Below are positions 13,680 to 24,991 of a stretch of DNA of 64,000 nucleotides, in pieces (the stretch's first letter is position 1; every line of letters begins with the position of its first letter). Origin of the DNA: Procambarus clarkii (taxonomy: Eukaryota > Arthropoda > Malacostraca > Decapoda > Cambaridae); NCBI RefSeq assembly GCF_040958095.1, contig NC_091158.1, forward strand, positions 38,444,432 to 38,508,431, in the 5' to 3' direction. A model generated the notes under the pieces. It ran no database searches. It was given only the letters and a program-made list of their open reading frames with translations, and was not told the origin of the DNA. The translations under genes and the position numbers were made by a program.

Positions 13680-14351
13680 TTAACATTTAAATTTATCCAA
13701 TAAGAAGGTTAATTTGTTTTTTAAAGTTTCTAGGCCTATTAGCATAATATTTTCAGGCTTTAATGCACCTGAACTTTCAATATTGAAATAAAATTGTTTT
13801 CGTTTATTACAATCTTCCAGAAAATAAGAAGAAGTGTTGTTACAGCAATCAAAATCTATATTAATTGTCGGATTCCATTTGGCGTGGTTTTTGCCAATCC
13901 CCTTGATAGCATATGCTTTTAAGCATAATTCTTGTCCATTATTAAGTTTAACCAAAGGAATTGGGATTTCTTTGTGAAAAGATGGTATTATATCAGATGT
14001 TGTTATGAGGTATTGTTTGTCATCACGACATTTAACATCCAAAATAAATTCTACTGCACATTTCGTACAAAAGTTAATACATTGACATTTCCATGGAATC
14101 TTTAATTTATTAATGAATTCATCTAAAGGTATTGGAATTAGACCTAGACGATGAATAATGAACTCATCACTTAATATAGTTGTATTTTTTTTAATTTGAA
14201 CCCAATCAATGGCTATAGTAGGAGTCTCAGCTATAAAAATCCGCCGCAATCCATTTACTAGAGCTAAATTTATATTTTCTATTTTAAATTGTATCATGTC
14301 AGGTGATAAATCTAAAATTTTAATTGTTATCTGATCTGTATTGATAGCCAT
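13680..14351 (-). CDS. rpb3: RNA polymerase RPB3-like (alpha-type) subunit
   Basis: Platform subunit on which the two large RNA polymerase subunits assemble. It has 223 aa from an ATG at 14349-14351. The N-terminal dimerisation domain shows NGLRRIFIAETPTIAID (about residues 34-50) and the family block DEFIIHRLGLIP (about 62-73). A Cys cluster CQCINFCTKC (about 88-97) matches the zinc or 4Fe-4S insert of cellular RPB3. GIGKNHAKWNP (about 150-160) and the C-terminal FYFNIESSGALKPENI block are also RPB3-typical. It is shorter than cellular RPB3 but similar to it and intronless. With the RPB1-like gene it indicates that the virus carries its own RNA polymerase. It could be a host RPB3 capture; a tree would decide. 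Confidence 0.9.
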   Translation of the reverse strand: MAINTDQITIKILDLSPDMIQFKIENINLALVNGLRRIFIAETPTIAIDWVQIKKNTTILSDEFIIHRLGLIPIPLDEFINKLKIPWKCQCINFCTKCAVEFILDVKCRDDKQYLITTSDIIPSFHKEIPIPLVKLNNGQELCLKAYAIKGIGKNHAKWNPTINIDFDCCNNTSSYFLEDCNKRKQFYFNIESSGALKPENIMLIGLETLKNKLTFLLDKFKC

Positions 14352-14619
14352 GTCTTGAAATAATATTGTTTTGAATAAACCGTTTACTTAATATATAGTA
14401 TGTAAGGTTACAATATATATTCATTTTAGGAATAAAAAAAAAACTTAAATTATCATGGAATACCGGAAAACCATACCCAGGTCATACATACAATTATCAC
14501 TCTTTACCCATCATCAGTCATCCATCCCTCACCCATCTGCCCCCGGCACTGGCACTGGTACTGGTTCAAGAGCAAGGGTCACTAATTCTCTTCAACTTTG
14601 AGGAAATAATAAGTAAAGT
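14352..14619. other. intergenic gap
   Basis: No gene seen. It holds AT-rich sequence, an A-run near 14440 and a somewhat C-rich stretch at 14500-14575 with repeated ACTGGYACTGG that may be host-derived. Confidence 0.3.
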
Positions 14620-15939
14620 TTATTTATCTTTCTTTCTAATTTTTCGACATTTTAAAATTACTAAGGGACCTTGGGTATCCCCACTACCATCAACATCAAC
14701 ATTATTATCAGAATCTTCATCATCATCATCACCCATATTTCTATGGATATCAGTGTCATTAATTTCACAAGTCTCTCTATTGATCTTAGCATATCTGAAA
14801 TTATACTTAATATTATTAGTATTCATTTTTTGGGAAGATGCATTATCATAGTCTAATGCACTGTACAAAATATATTTCTGTAAACCTACTACTGCCTGTT
14901 GATGTGTAGCAGCAGTTAGTGAATCAAACACAGTAAGTAATTTGAAGTGTAATTTAGTGGCATCTCTAGAATTGATCTCTTTGATATCATGATCACAAAT
15001 TACAGTGTCCGTCAATTTTCTAACAAATTTGTAAAATAATTCACTACTATACATGTTTGCTTTTTCAATAAAATTTACCATGTATAAGCTATTATTATCT
15101 ATATACTTTTTATTGTTAAATTGAATATGTTTTCGTAACTTACCAATTTCATTAATAAGATATTTATAAATTAACTTTTGATCCTTCCGGTCTTGTTTTA
15201 CCATTAAAAATGTCCATAAATTTGTTAACATTCTAATATATAATATTATGTATTTATATTCTAACGAAAAACCTTCATTTTTAGGTATTTGTTCAATGTA
15301 TTTAGACAAATATTGTTTTAAAGTTTTCATGTCAAAGAAACGAGTATTAAATTTCAGTTTGAATCCTGGAAAGCCCAATCCAGCGATTTGATATATTTTT
15401 CTAACTATAAAGTTATTTTTATTGGATTCCGATTGAGGGAAAATATAAGTACCATTGTTTTGAATACCCCTTGGACGAGAAGAAGAATTGAGATTTCTAT
15501 GAGAGGGGGCATTCATTCCACCCTTCTGGAGTAGACCATAAGAAGATTTATTTCCATTAGATGGACCAGGATCACTGATCTCGTCTACTTCATCTTCAAT
15601 ATTATCTTGTATGACATTTCTATGAATTTCATCATCTTCTGTTGGACTGTTTCTATCTTCTCTTACTTTGGCTCTTTTGAATCTCCTAATTAATCCATAA
15701 TTAATTCCCCCTTTTTTTACTGATCCTAATCCCTCTCCTGTAAATATATTAAGTGAAATATAGTAATGAATTAACAATCTTAGTGGTATTTCTTGTTTTA
15801 CTGTTAACAGTGGGAAAAACTTTTTATTAAAATTTCCAGTTGAATATGTTTTTGAAATTCTTATTTGGAAATATTTTTCTTTTCCATTACGATTTTGGAA
15901 ATTAAAAACAATTAATTGACTCCTAGTTGAACTGGACAT
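14620..15939 (-). CDS. hypothetical viral-block protein, 439 aa, with paired Lys-Gly-Gly motifs
   Basis: Not recognised. It starts at ATG 15937-15939. Residues 1-70 look folded; 70-165 are polar and probably disordered and hold two similar motifs, VKKGGINYG and LQKGGMNAP, each xKGG followed by Ile/Met and Asn. Residues about 175-375 are helical-looking, Leu/Ile/Lys/Tyr rich. The C-terminus has an Asp run (GDDDDEDSD) then a basic end (KCRKIRKKDK). Asfarvirus-type proteases cut after Gly-Gly, so maturation at these sites is conceivable but unproven. It is the last gene of a leftward gene set (21871 to 14620), with only a 43-bp gap to the next upstream gene. Confidence 0.6.
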   Translation of the reverse strand: MSSSTRSQLIVFNFQNRNGKEKYFQIRISKTYSTGNFNKKFFPLLTVKQEIPLRLLIHYYISLNIFTGEGLGSVKKGGINYGLIRRFKRAKVREDRNSPTEDDEIHRNVIQDNIEDEVDEISDPGPSNGNKSSYGLLQKGGMNAPSHRNLNSSSRPRGIQNNGTYIFPQSESNKNNFIVRKIYQIAGLGFPGFKLKFNTRFFDMKTLKQYLSKYIEQIPKNEGFSLEYKYIILYIRMLTNLWTFLMVKQDRKDQKLIYKYLINEIGKLRKHIQFNNKKYIDNNSLYMVNFIEKANMYSSELFYKFVRKLTDTVICDHDIKEINSRDATKLHFKLLTVFDSLTAATHQQAVVGLQKYILYSALDYDNASSQKMNTNNIKYNFRYAKINRETCEINDTDIHRNMGDDDDEDSDNNVDVDGSGDTQGPLVILKCRKIRKKDK

Positions 15940-15982
15940 TTATTTTATACTATTTATTTTTATATATTTTATAAAAAAAAAA

Positions 15983-16201
15983 TTATTTTTTAATAATTTT
16001 ACATACACTTTCTAAATTTAATAAAGTCGAATCATCCAAATTAAAAAAAATTAAATCTTCTGTTTTTATTTGTTTTTTAAAATCATTGAAAAGGTTTTCT
16101 AATTTGTTATGTTTGTTATTATTGTTTTCTCCATTTTTTGGAGATTCTATTTCAATTTGTGGTTTAGGGGACGATTTATTATTTCCAGGTGAAGAAAACA
16201 T
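15983..16201 (-). CDS. small hypothetical protein, 72 aa
   Basis: Not recognised. ATG at 16199-16201. The first 35 residues are Asn/Ser/Pro/Lys rich, the rest is a Lys/Asp/Leu-rich segment that may form helices. It sits compactly between the 439-aa gene and the primase-helicase gene on the same strand, 43 and 87 bp away, which favours a real small gene over chance. Confidence 0.45.
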   Translation of the reverse strand: MFSSPGNNKSSPKPQIEIESPKNGENNNNKHNKLENLFNDFKKQIKTEDLIFFNLDDSTLLNLESVCKIIKK

Positions 16202-16288
16202 TATATGTTTTTCAGTATATTTTCATTTCACACACACATATAAATATAGAGTATATATCCTTTTTTTTTTTTTTAATACCTGTTTAAT

Positions 16289-18058
16289 TTAATTTTGAGT
16301 TAATCTAGCAAGATTTCTATCATTTATTTCACAATTTTGTTCACAAATTCCCTCTATGATACTAATAGTTGGTTCATTAATTGGTAAATGGGATTGTGGA
16401 ATATTTGCCAAACGATTGCTGTTTATTGGTAGCCATGATACCTGGTATACGTTTTCAAAAAAAAGATGAGCATCTGCCAATGAAATATTTTTAAGGGCCT
16501 TGGGGAAACTACGCAAAAGAACTGATAGACGATGTAGGGTAATGAACCCACTATATGGTTTCTCTACCTGATGGCACTCTTCCATTATTTGGGCTACAAT
16601 TCCACGTTCTGGTGAATATAACTCAGTTGCCTCCATAATGTTAATTGGGAGTGTGAGAAAGTTAACAGTCTGGTTCATTGATACAAACCAGGGTGAATTG
16701 AGTTTATCATGACAGTTAGCATGAATAAAGAGTGCCATCATTCCTTCAGTCAGACGCTTTTTCTTTCGATCATCAGTCATGAGATGAAATTGGGGAAAAA
16801 TTGAATATTGAAATGACGTAGGCACTTCAGAATCAAACCGCGCACGGAATGAAATGAAACGAAGTCGTTGCATCAAGGCTGAGTCATATTCGCTGAAAGT
16901 TGGGCAATTGTTGCCAAACAAAAAAATAGGTGTTGCTAAATTATATGTATCCCCATCCATATAGTTTTGACGAATCCACATTGGGGCATGACCGCTCAAT
17001 TGCTTTAAAAACAGAGAATTAAGGGTTTTAGTCGTACTCAGTTCATCCATGTACCACATTCTAACCATTTTTCCACCTCTTCCTAAATCATGGGTCCGTT
17101 CTTGGAGACCCTTATGAGCTGTATGTACTGAGAGAATACCTGTCAAATCACCAAGAGTTAGAGTAAGAGTATTTAATAAAGCAGTTTTTCCTGAATTTGA
17201 ATCTCCAATACCCAAAGTTATCTTCTTGTCATTTTGTCGATGGCATGCTTTTACTATTAGTGAAAAAAAATAAATCATAGTAGTTGCATCATAGCAAAAG
17301 ATCTGTGCTAGTGTTAACAAAATATCAACTAATTGACAATTACAATTAGGTTTCACTGGTTCACCAACATCATCTTTTCGTATAAAGCGTCCATTTACCT
17401 TTAGATTTTCTTTTAAAATAGCATCTAGATGGTAAATACTTTCTTTGATTGGAATTTTACGATTTTTTATTCCATGACGGCATTCTTCAATGAGTCTATT
17501 AAGAAGATCTTGATATTTATTTTCTATATTAATATTTTCTGAAACTCGGTTTAGTGATTCGAAAGAAGTAACCATTTGTTTTAGCACATAATATTTGACA
17601 AGTTGAGCTAATCTATTCATACCATCATTCCAAAATCGATCTATAAAGTTTATATGATATTGTTCATGACTAAGTAAGAGAATTTTATGTTTCTCTTCAA
17701 CTGTCAACTTCTTATAATATTTCTTTTTTTCGCTTTCGTAATGTAGAATATCTTTTAATATTGGATTACATTGCTGCATAAAAAAAGTACATTTTGGTAT
17801 GTGATCTAATAGTTTCAATACTTCACTCCAATCATAAATAGTTGGTCTTGTATCAGAATTTGTATTATTTGATGATTTGTACAGGGGAAGTGGTAGGATA
17901 TAAAAAATTTGGTTCATCTCACTACTGCTACTGCCGCTGATGATATAACATTGAGAAGAAGCAATAAAATATCGAGGTATATCCAAGATTTTCATGTTGG
18001 CATAAAAACTCTTTATAGAATTTAGAAGACTATTCTGAATAAGACTTCGTTTCTTGTA

Positions 18059-18106
<48 letters not shown>

Positions 18107-20491
18107 TGTAGAATCAGTAGTTTTTTTTTTGACTCTACCTTTGGCTGAAGGAGAAGGAAGGTTTGAGTTTGAATTCGATGAAGAAATTGATGAGGTTATT
18201 GATGGAGAAGGTGATAACGGAGGAGGAGGTGGTAATAAGTTGCTGTTGGATTGTAGTGGTGTTGGTGGTAAGGTAAGTGAAAGAAACATTTCATTTTCCA
18301 GTAATTGTGGTGGTTGTTGTTGTTGTTGTAGTATGCTATCAATTAAAATAATTTGACGTGCAATGTAAGCTAGGTCTGGTGCTAGTAAAGAAGAATTTAT
18401 GTGATTATTAGCTACAGACCACTTCTTAGTAGTATTATCCCAAACATTAATCTGGCGCGAATTCTTATCACATATAATAGGTTTATATATAGCTAAAAAA
18501 TTGTTATATTCCGTTATACCAAAATTCTGTAGGAAAGAAAAAGCTATTATAATCCGAGGAATTTTAGTAGGACGTGAATTACTATTAGCTGATGGTACTA
18601 CCCGATAAGTGTCACTGTCAAACTCTTCCACATTTATATTCATGACAAAATCCAATCTTTGAGAATCAATTTTTTCTACTAGATCAAAAGCTTCTTTCAT
18701 TGATACCACATCACTAACAATTAGAAGATTTAGAAGACACAAAATTATCCAATCTTCTAATTCTTCTTTTTCTTGCTGGTGTTCCTGATATCGGTTAAGA
18801 AGATAGATTATTTCATAAAGTGGTCCAGTATCTAAGTGATTAAAATTTAAATCTCTAATTATTTTGGCTATAAAATAATTGTAGTCAGGAAATGTCATTC
18901 CCAGGGACTTTTGACGGATCTTTTTAACATATAACAATGCTAAAAGATACAAGACAGTGTGAAGATGTTGTTTACTCTGCAAACATAAACGGGTTATATG
19001 TTCAATGGTAAATGGCTGAATTCGTTTCAAGAAAGAATTGGTATCTCGACTGATATTGCTACTGGCAACTGTTCCGCGAATAGATGTTTGCCTTAAAGGT
19101 TGAACTGTAAACACTTTTTCAATACGATTTGCTGTCATTTGTATTTTATCGTAGTCAAAGTTTGCCTCAGCGTCATTGTCATTTGTAAGAAGAATCAGGT
19201 AATGCGGAATTTCGTTAATATGTATAAAACTATTTGGATATTTTTCAAGTATAATTAAGAGTTGGTTATTCTCTTCTTGTTGTTCCTCTTGAAAATGAAG
19301 AGATTTATATATAGAAAGTTTATATTCCTTACTAAGTGTAACAAAAAATAAACCCACTATAATTTTATTGATAATATTGTTAACATTGGAAAACATGAAA
19401 AAATCTTCTTCTGTTATATCTGGTATTTTTTCTTCATCTCTCTCCCTAGAATTATCATAATTTTCATATATAGTAACATAATTTTCGGCGTCATCAATAT
19501 TTTCTTTGTTTTGCATAAATGTTTGAACATTTTTCTGAAAAACATCCAGAGCATATGTATCATCATCCAATCCGATAATAGTTGGGAATCCTCTAATGGA
19601 TGAAGGTTCATGATATTTACAGATATTAAATAAGTCAAAAACTTCACCCATACTTGATAAAATATATGAGGGTGGTGAGTTTGACATATCGTAAATATTA
19701 TTTTTGTGGAAAACAGCATATGGTAAATAGGTGCAGTCCATTTCGTTTAAAGGTGTTTGCAGTTGAATTTTTTGAGAGCCAAAAATACTATAATTGGTAG
19801 TAATATCTACGAGGGTAGGTAAGAGTTCTTTACATGAATTGGACATTAGGGCAAAATCATAATAGGAAAGAGTTAGGTGGGGTATTTCAAGATGAAATCC
19901 TTGAGTAAACGTTTGTGATTTACCTAAAATATAAATTGGTAGCCAGTCTAGACCTAAATAATAAACAATATGAGAAACAAGTTCATATATGACATAATTT
20001 GTATTATAATAGATCTGTCCATTAACAATGGATGTTGTTAATTGTAAGGATGACCCTGATTGTTTAAGTGTTAGATATTCTAGGTACTCAGCTGTCGATA
20101 AACGAAATGATTCAAGAGTACAAATTTTTTTTAAATCAACATCCAAGATAAAATGTATATAATCTAAACTAGGTAGACGTATGACATGGGAACCACTTAT
20201 AGTGTTTGTCTCCCAAAATCTACGATATAAATGATGAACTGTTCCATTTGTTAATAAAATCAAATCAATTTCTCTTTTCCCACACATATCTGTTAGTGAT
20301 CCAAAACCATATAAACTCGTCTTATTTTTTCTTGATGAAGTACAACTTATAGTTTGAAGATCACGAGTTATTTTATTAAAAGTCCCAGTATTGGGATTGA
20401 TATGTGAGTCTTGATAAGTTCGTTTTAACGGATCATAATTTTGAATAAGTGGATTAGTATAATATCGATCATTCATTTTAAAGAGCAACAT
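16289..20491 (-). CDS. D5-type primase / superfamily 3 helicase
   Basis: Replication primase-helicase. The C-terminal SF3 helicase shows a Walker A GDSNSGKT (about residues 1093-1100), Walker B MWYMDEL (about 1143-1149) and motif C LFGNNCP (about 1189-1195). An N-terminal primase-like (AEP) domain is suggested by FILDVDLKK (about 112-120, DxD metal site) and GFHLEIP (about 198-204, the sxH motif). The protein is 1400 aa from ATG 20489-20491, or 1395 aa from a second ATG at 20474-20476. It is longer than typical viral D5 proteins, partly because of a disordered insert at about 720-815 with Gln, Pro/Ser and 17-Asn runs. No frameshift was seen. This is the NCLDV replication hallmark and, with the B-family polymerase, completes a minimal replication pair. 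Confidence 0.9.
18057..18107. repeat. (ATT)n run coding poly-Asn in the primase-helicase gene
   Basis: About 17 ATT copies on the plus strand give AAT (Asn) codons in the leftward gene, within its disordered insert. Confidence 0.9.
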
Positions 20492-20566
20492 AGTGAAATT
20501 GTAGTATACTTATAGATGGGAAAATCTTTTTTTTTTTTTTTTATTTAAAATAATATACATCTGTCT

Positions 20567-20989
20567 TTAGCTAATAGGGAAGCTTTTGTGAGACGTTGGT
20601 CGAAAGGAATTTTGGTATTGACATTGCTCACCGATATAGTGTCCATTATCCATACAAGCACATATGGTGGTTATTAAATTAGTTTCCCCAACATAATTAA
20701 TAGGAAATCCTCCATTTAAACATTTATGATCAGTGTCATAATTACAAACACTATTAATGCAAGTAACTCCTAAAGAAGAAGAGCAAAATGTTTGACAGTC
20801 TTCATTTTTCTGGCATGCTATATTGTTAATAGTACAATCCATCTTTCTTGTAATCTTTTCATATGGAGGGTGTGACATTAATATTAAATTAGAGTCTATC
20901 TTTGGATTATTACTCATATTTTTCTTATAAATGTAATTTAATATTATTGAAGAAAGAATTAAACATATGAATATAATATAAAGTTTCAT
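20567..20989 (-). CDS. Cys-rich membrane-anchored protein, 140 aa
   Basis: The first ATG is at 20987-20989; an in-frame TTG upstream is unlikely to be the start. Residues about 3-21 are a hydrophobic signal anchor (KLYIIFICLILSSIILNYIY), so the rest probably faces the ER lumen or virion exterior. The ectodomain has ten Cys. The first six have the spacing C-x6-C-x5-C-x3-C-x7-C-x4-C; the last four resemble an EGF-like end (CLNGG, then CAC and GEQC). A short anchored protein with such a Cys pattern recalls PIF-3-type entry proteins of nuclear arthropod viruses, but an EGF-like or other disulfide-rich fold is equally possible. The gene lies 75 bp upstream of the primase-helicase ORF on the same strand. 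Confidence 0.6.
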   Translation of the reverse strand: MKLYIIFICLILSSIILNYIYKKNMSNNPKIDSNLILMSHPPYEKITRKMDCTINNIACQKNEDCQTFCSSSLGVTCINSVCNYDTDHKCLNGGFPINYVGETNLITTICACMDNGHYIGEQCQYQNSFRPTSHKSFPIS

Positions 20990-21070
20990 TATTTTTTTCT
21001 GACCACAGATAACAGATAAAAATACATTTGCCAATTGAACAAGACACTTTCAATTACTAATTTGAGTATG

Positions 21071-21871
21071 TTAAGAGGTGGGCGTTGTTTTTTTTGTATT
21101 TAGTTTTCGATCATGGATAATAGCCCATTCTAAATTCCCAATGATAGATGTTGGAAATGGCATTAATGTTGACAATATATAATTGACTAAAAGACGTGTC
21201 AAACGACCATTTCCATCTGAAAAAGGATGGAGAGTAAGCATTTCTAGGATAAACCATGAAATTAATTTAAAAATCCATTCAAATTCTTCCTCTGGCCCTA
21301 AAAATGTGAATATTTTTTGGGTCAATGTAGAATTGTAATTGTCCAAAATAGCCAAAATACGATTTTCTCCATCCTGAATTGAATGGATATGTGGATATAC
21401 ATACAAACCCTTGACACTTGTGTTATTACTAATCTTTGTACAGCGTATATTGGTACTTACATAACCACATTTTTCTGGTGATAACAATCCTCTCATTAAT
21501 ATTTTGTGTAAATTTAAAACACAAGTTTCAAGATCAATTAAACCTAATAAAGTGTACATATCCTTATCTCCTACTATCTCTTCCTTAATCTTTTTATGAC
21601 CTCTAATGAAATTTAAATATTCTATTGCTCTTAGTAAGTTTCTAACCTCTCTAACTTTCCAATTAGTGATTAGAGTTTTCTTCTGGTTGTGTGGCCAAAT
21701 CCCAATATTTTCATGTTTCATTAAATTAGTTAAAAAACCATATTCCATGGTTTTTACAACTAACCCTTGAACTTTTTTATTATTATCTAGACCTAAATAT
21801 ATTTGTTTAAATTTATTAATTTCAGATACTTTATTTTTTAAGTTTAGGCTTAATTCATATGAAAAAAACAT
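21071..21871 (-). CDS. Fic-domain protein (putative AMP transferase)
   Basis: Fic enzymes usually transfer AMP from ATP to Ser, Thr or Tyr of target proteins. The signature HPFSDGNGRLTR is complete at about residues 214-225, with the catalytic His, the phosphate-binding Asn/Gly/Arg and the acidic residue that coordinates metal. The protein is 266 aa from ATG 21869-21871; an N-terminal helical region of about 110 residues precedes the Fic core. No clear (S/T)xxxE(G/N) inhibitory helix was seen, so autoinhibition may be absent or supplied otherwise. It belongs to the leftward gene set with the anchored Cys-rich protein and primase-helicase. Whether it acts on host targets, and whether it came from host, bacterium or another virus, cannot be told from the sequence alone. 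Confidence 0.85.
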   Translation of the reverse strand: MFFSYELSLNLKNKVSEINKFKQIYLGLDNNKKVQGLVVKTMEYGFLTNLMKHENIGIWPHNQKKTLITNWKVREVRNLLRAIEYLNFIRGHKKIKEEIVGDKDMYTLLGLIDLETCVLNLHKILMRGLLSPEKCGYVSTNIRCTKISNNTSVKGLYVYPHIHSIQDGENRILAILDNYNSTLTQKIFTFLGPEEEFEWIFKLISWFILEMLTLHPFSDGNGRLTRLLVNYILSTLMPFPTSIIGNLEWAIIHDRKLNTKKTTPTS

Positions 21872-22096
21872 CGTTTATATATTTAAAAAAAAAAGTTAAA
21901 CAAGCATAATATACTATTATTTTATCTTTATGTTAAACGAATAAAATAAAAAGTGACACTTTTTTCTTTGTTTTAGGGTTCGGATTTACTCTGTGAGCAC
22001 ACTGCACAACCTAAAAACTACAAGATGTCTCAATGCCAGTTGTATACACATGCATGATTCTCCAGCCTGTGGGATTCTTCTGCTTTATTGTTTTCA

Positions 22097-22228
22097 ATGG
22101 CTCCAATTAAGAACAACGTGAATCGTCGAGATCCACTCCCCAGTGTGCCACCAACCACCTTTACATCAGAAGAACAACTCTATGATGGTCTCCCTAAATA
22201 TTTTATATTAAAGGGGACTCATCTGTAG
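22097..22228 (+). pseudogene. short ORF in frame with the following gene, ended by TAG
   Basis: An ATG at 22097 opens 43 codons (starting MAPIKNNVNRRDP) closed by TAG at 22226-22228. The same frame stays open from 22229 through the start of the 905-codon ORF to 25024. It therefore looks like the original N-terminus of that gene, disabled by an in-frame amber codon, or read through. The next in-frame ATG is only at about 22535. Could also be a chance ORF. Confidence 0.4.
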
Positions 22229-23280
22229 TCTAGTATAAGAACACTGACTTATGTTCAAGAATACCATAAGAGAATAAAAAAAATTATCTCCCTATCCTAT
22301 CCAGAATTGGAAGATAAACAAAAATATAAAATATGGATAATTAATGATCAGTTGGAAAAATTATCCACATTTTCTTACGTGGATAATAACAATGGTTGGT
22401 ACATTTGCATAAAATGTAATGGCATATTTATATCATTCCAGAAAATAATAGATCATGAGTGTAAGAGAGCACCATTTATAGTATATACAACTACATTAGA
22501 TAAAATTAATGAAATATTATATATAATAAAGGCAATGAAAAAAAAGGATAAGCATGATGATGATGATGATATCGATGATGATGATAAATCTTTTGAAGAG
22601 TCAGCCTTTTTATTTAAAACCAAGTATGAAAATTTAAAGACTCAAATATCAAGAAATAAACAAACTTTCATACATGAAGGGTTTAGATTGAAGAATGAAA
22701 TCATTCCAATTATGGAATGTAACTGCTGTGAAGTAAAATTCCCACTTCAAAAGTATAGAAATAATATACTGAAGATAATCGACTTACATAAGAATGAAGT
22801 GAAACCCAAATGTTCTGCAAAGAATATGAATTTGACAGAATCTTTTAAAATAATACTGGAAAGTTTACATTACATAATTAAGAACCAATTTCAGTATAAG
22901 AATTGTGATATAGATAAGAATAGATTATCTAGAATTATCCTACAAAAAATAATTTCATCTGGTTTTATACATCAAGATAAACGGGAAGTTTTAGAAGACT
23001 ACTTTTTAGGTATACAAATCAGGAATTTATTCAAAAACGAAGGAAATGGAAATATTCTTCCCTCAGTCACTAAAACTACAACTAACATTACTGAATCAGC
23101 AACTACATCATTATTATTACATGATGATAAGGATAATGAAGATGATAGAAAAAGAAGAAACAGCAGAAGTAGAAGTGGCAACAGAAAAGACATCAGCATC
23201 ATAAGAGGCAGCAGCAGCAGCAGAAGAATCAGCATCAGAAGAGACAGCAGCAGCATAAGAATAGGCAGCAGCAGCATAAG

Positions 23281-23316
<36 letters not shown>

Positions 23317-23777
23317 AGGCAGTGCTGCTGCTATTAGTAGTAATAGTAATAATAATGATGATGATGATGGTGATAGTGATAACAGTAAAGAAGATAATAA
23401 TGAGCATGATACAGGCAATAAGGAAGAATTAGGGTCATTGACAAACAAAGATTTAGATAAATCTGCTACTTCTACTACTACTACTACTACTACTACTACC
23501 ACTACTACTACTACCACCACCACTAGTGCCACCACCACTACTAGTGCCACCACCACCACCACCACCACCACTACCCTGACCACCATCGTTGCCACTGCTG
23601 TTGCGGTTGCTGCTCCTGCTGCTTTGGAATCTGATGATGAAGAATCAGTTTTGGAAAATAAGGTGAAGAAAAATATAACAACATTTAAAAGAATTGCAAA
23701 CAAAACTCAGGAAAATGGAGTTCATCATGTTCAACAACAACAACAGCAACAACAACAACAACAGCAACAACAACAGC

Positions 23778-23817
<40 letters not shown>

Positions 23818-24948
23818 GCAACAACAACAGCAACAACAACAACAACAGCAACAACAACAACAGCAACAACATAGAGAAGAAGATTTTTTGGATCAAATTC
23901 CTGATTTCATTGATGCCCTCTTTCCCTCAGAAACTAACACCACAAGAGGAGGAGAAAAAAATAACAACATTTATTTGCCATCTACTTCAAGCTCAAATTA
24001 TCAACTAATATCAGAAACCACCAATTTACCAGCAGCCAATTTGAAGTGTAATTATCATCAACCTAACATACAAATTGAAGAAGAAAAAGAAACAGATCTG
24101 AATTATATAATTGATAAATATTGTAGTAAAGCAGGTGAATCAATTAATAATGATTATCAACAACTAATGGTGTCGTTTCCTGAAAATACAATATTAAGTT
24201 CAGGTTTGAATGAAGATGCATATGTTAATCAACAACAACAACAACAACAAGATCAACAGTTTTCAAATACCTATTACAATGCACCTCCAAATTTATATCA
24301 TGAACATTCATTGACATTCCTTAATCCAACAGTGTCACCATCTACCTCAGGAGCAGGAAATACATTACCCACTTTGGGTTTATCTCTAAATACAATTTCA
24401 AGTTCAGATTGGAATGAAGATGTATATGTTAATCAACCACAACAACAACCACAACAACAACAATTATTAGTATCTAAAGATCAACAGCTTTCAAATACAA
24501 ATACAAGCTACAATGTACCTCAGATACATGCTGATGGAAATTTAAAGCATGTACATTCATTGCCACCAACAGTGTCACCATCTATCTCAGGAGCAGGATC
24601 CACATCTGGAAATTCATCATCCACTTTGGGTTTATTATCTCTTTCAAACCAAGATGAGAAAATAACAAGGGAAGTGAGTTTATTATCTCTTTCAAACCAA
24701 GATGAGAAAATAACAAGGAAGCGGAAAAAGGAAGAAAGGAAAAAGAAAAAGAGGGAAGAAAAGAAAAAAAAGAAGGAAGAAAAGAAGAAGAAGAAGGAAG
24801 AGAAAAAGAAAAAGGAGGAAGAACTTTCTGCAAAGCGAATAAAATATTTGGTTATACAAACTATAAAACAATCATTCCCAATATTATCTGAAGAACCTCA
24901 AACCCCATTGACTTTGCCCTCATCATCATCATCATCATCATCATCATT

Positions 24949-24991
<43 letters not shown>

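Noticed and set aside
22999-23896. Minus-strand Leu/Val-rich ORFs
   Set aside because: Shadow frames of the triplet repeats in the plus-strand gene; homopolymeric hydrophobic output only.
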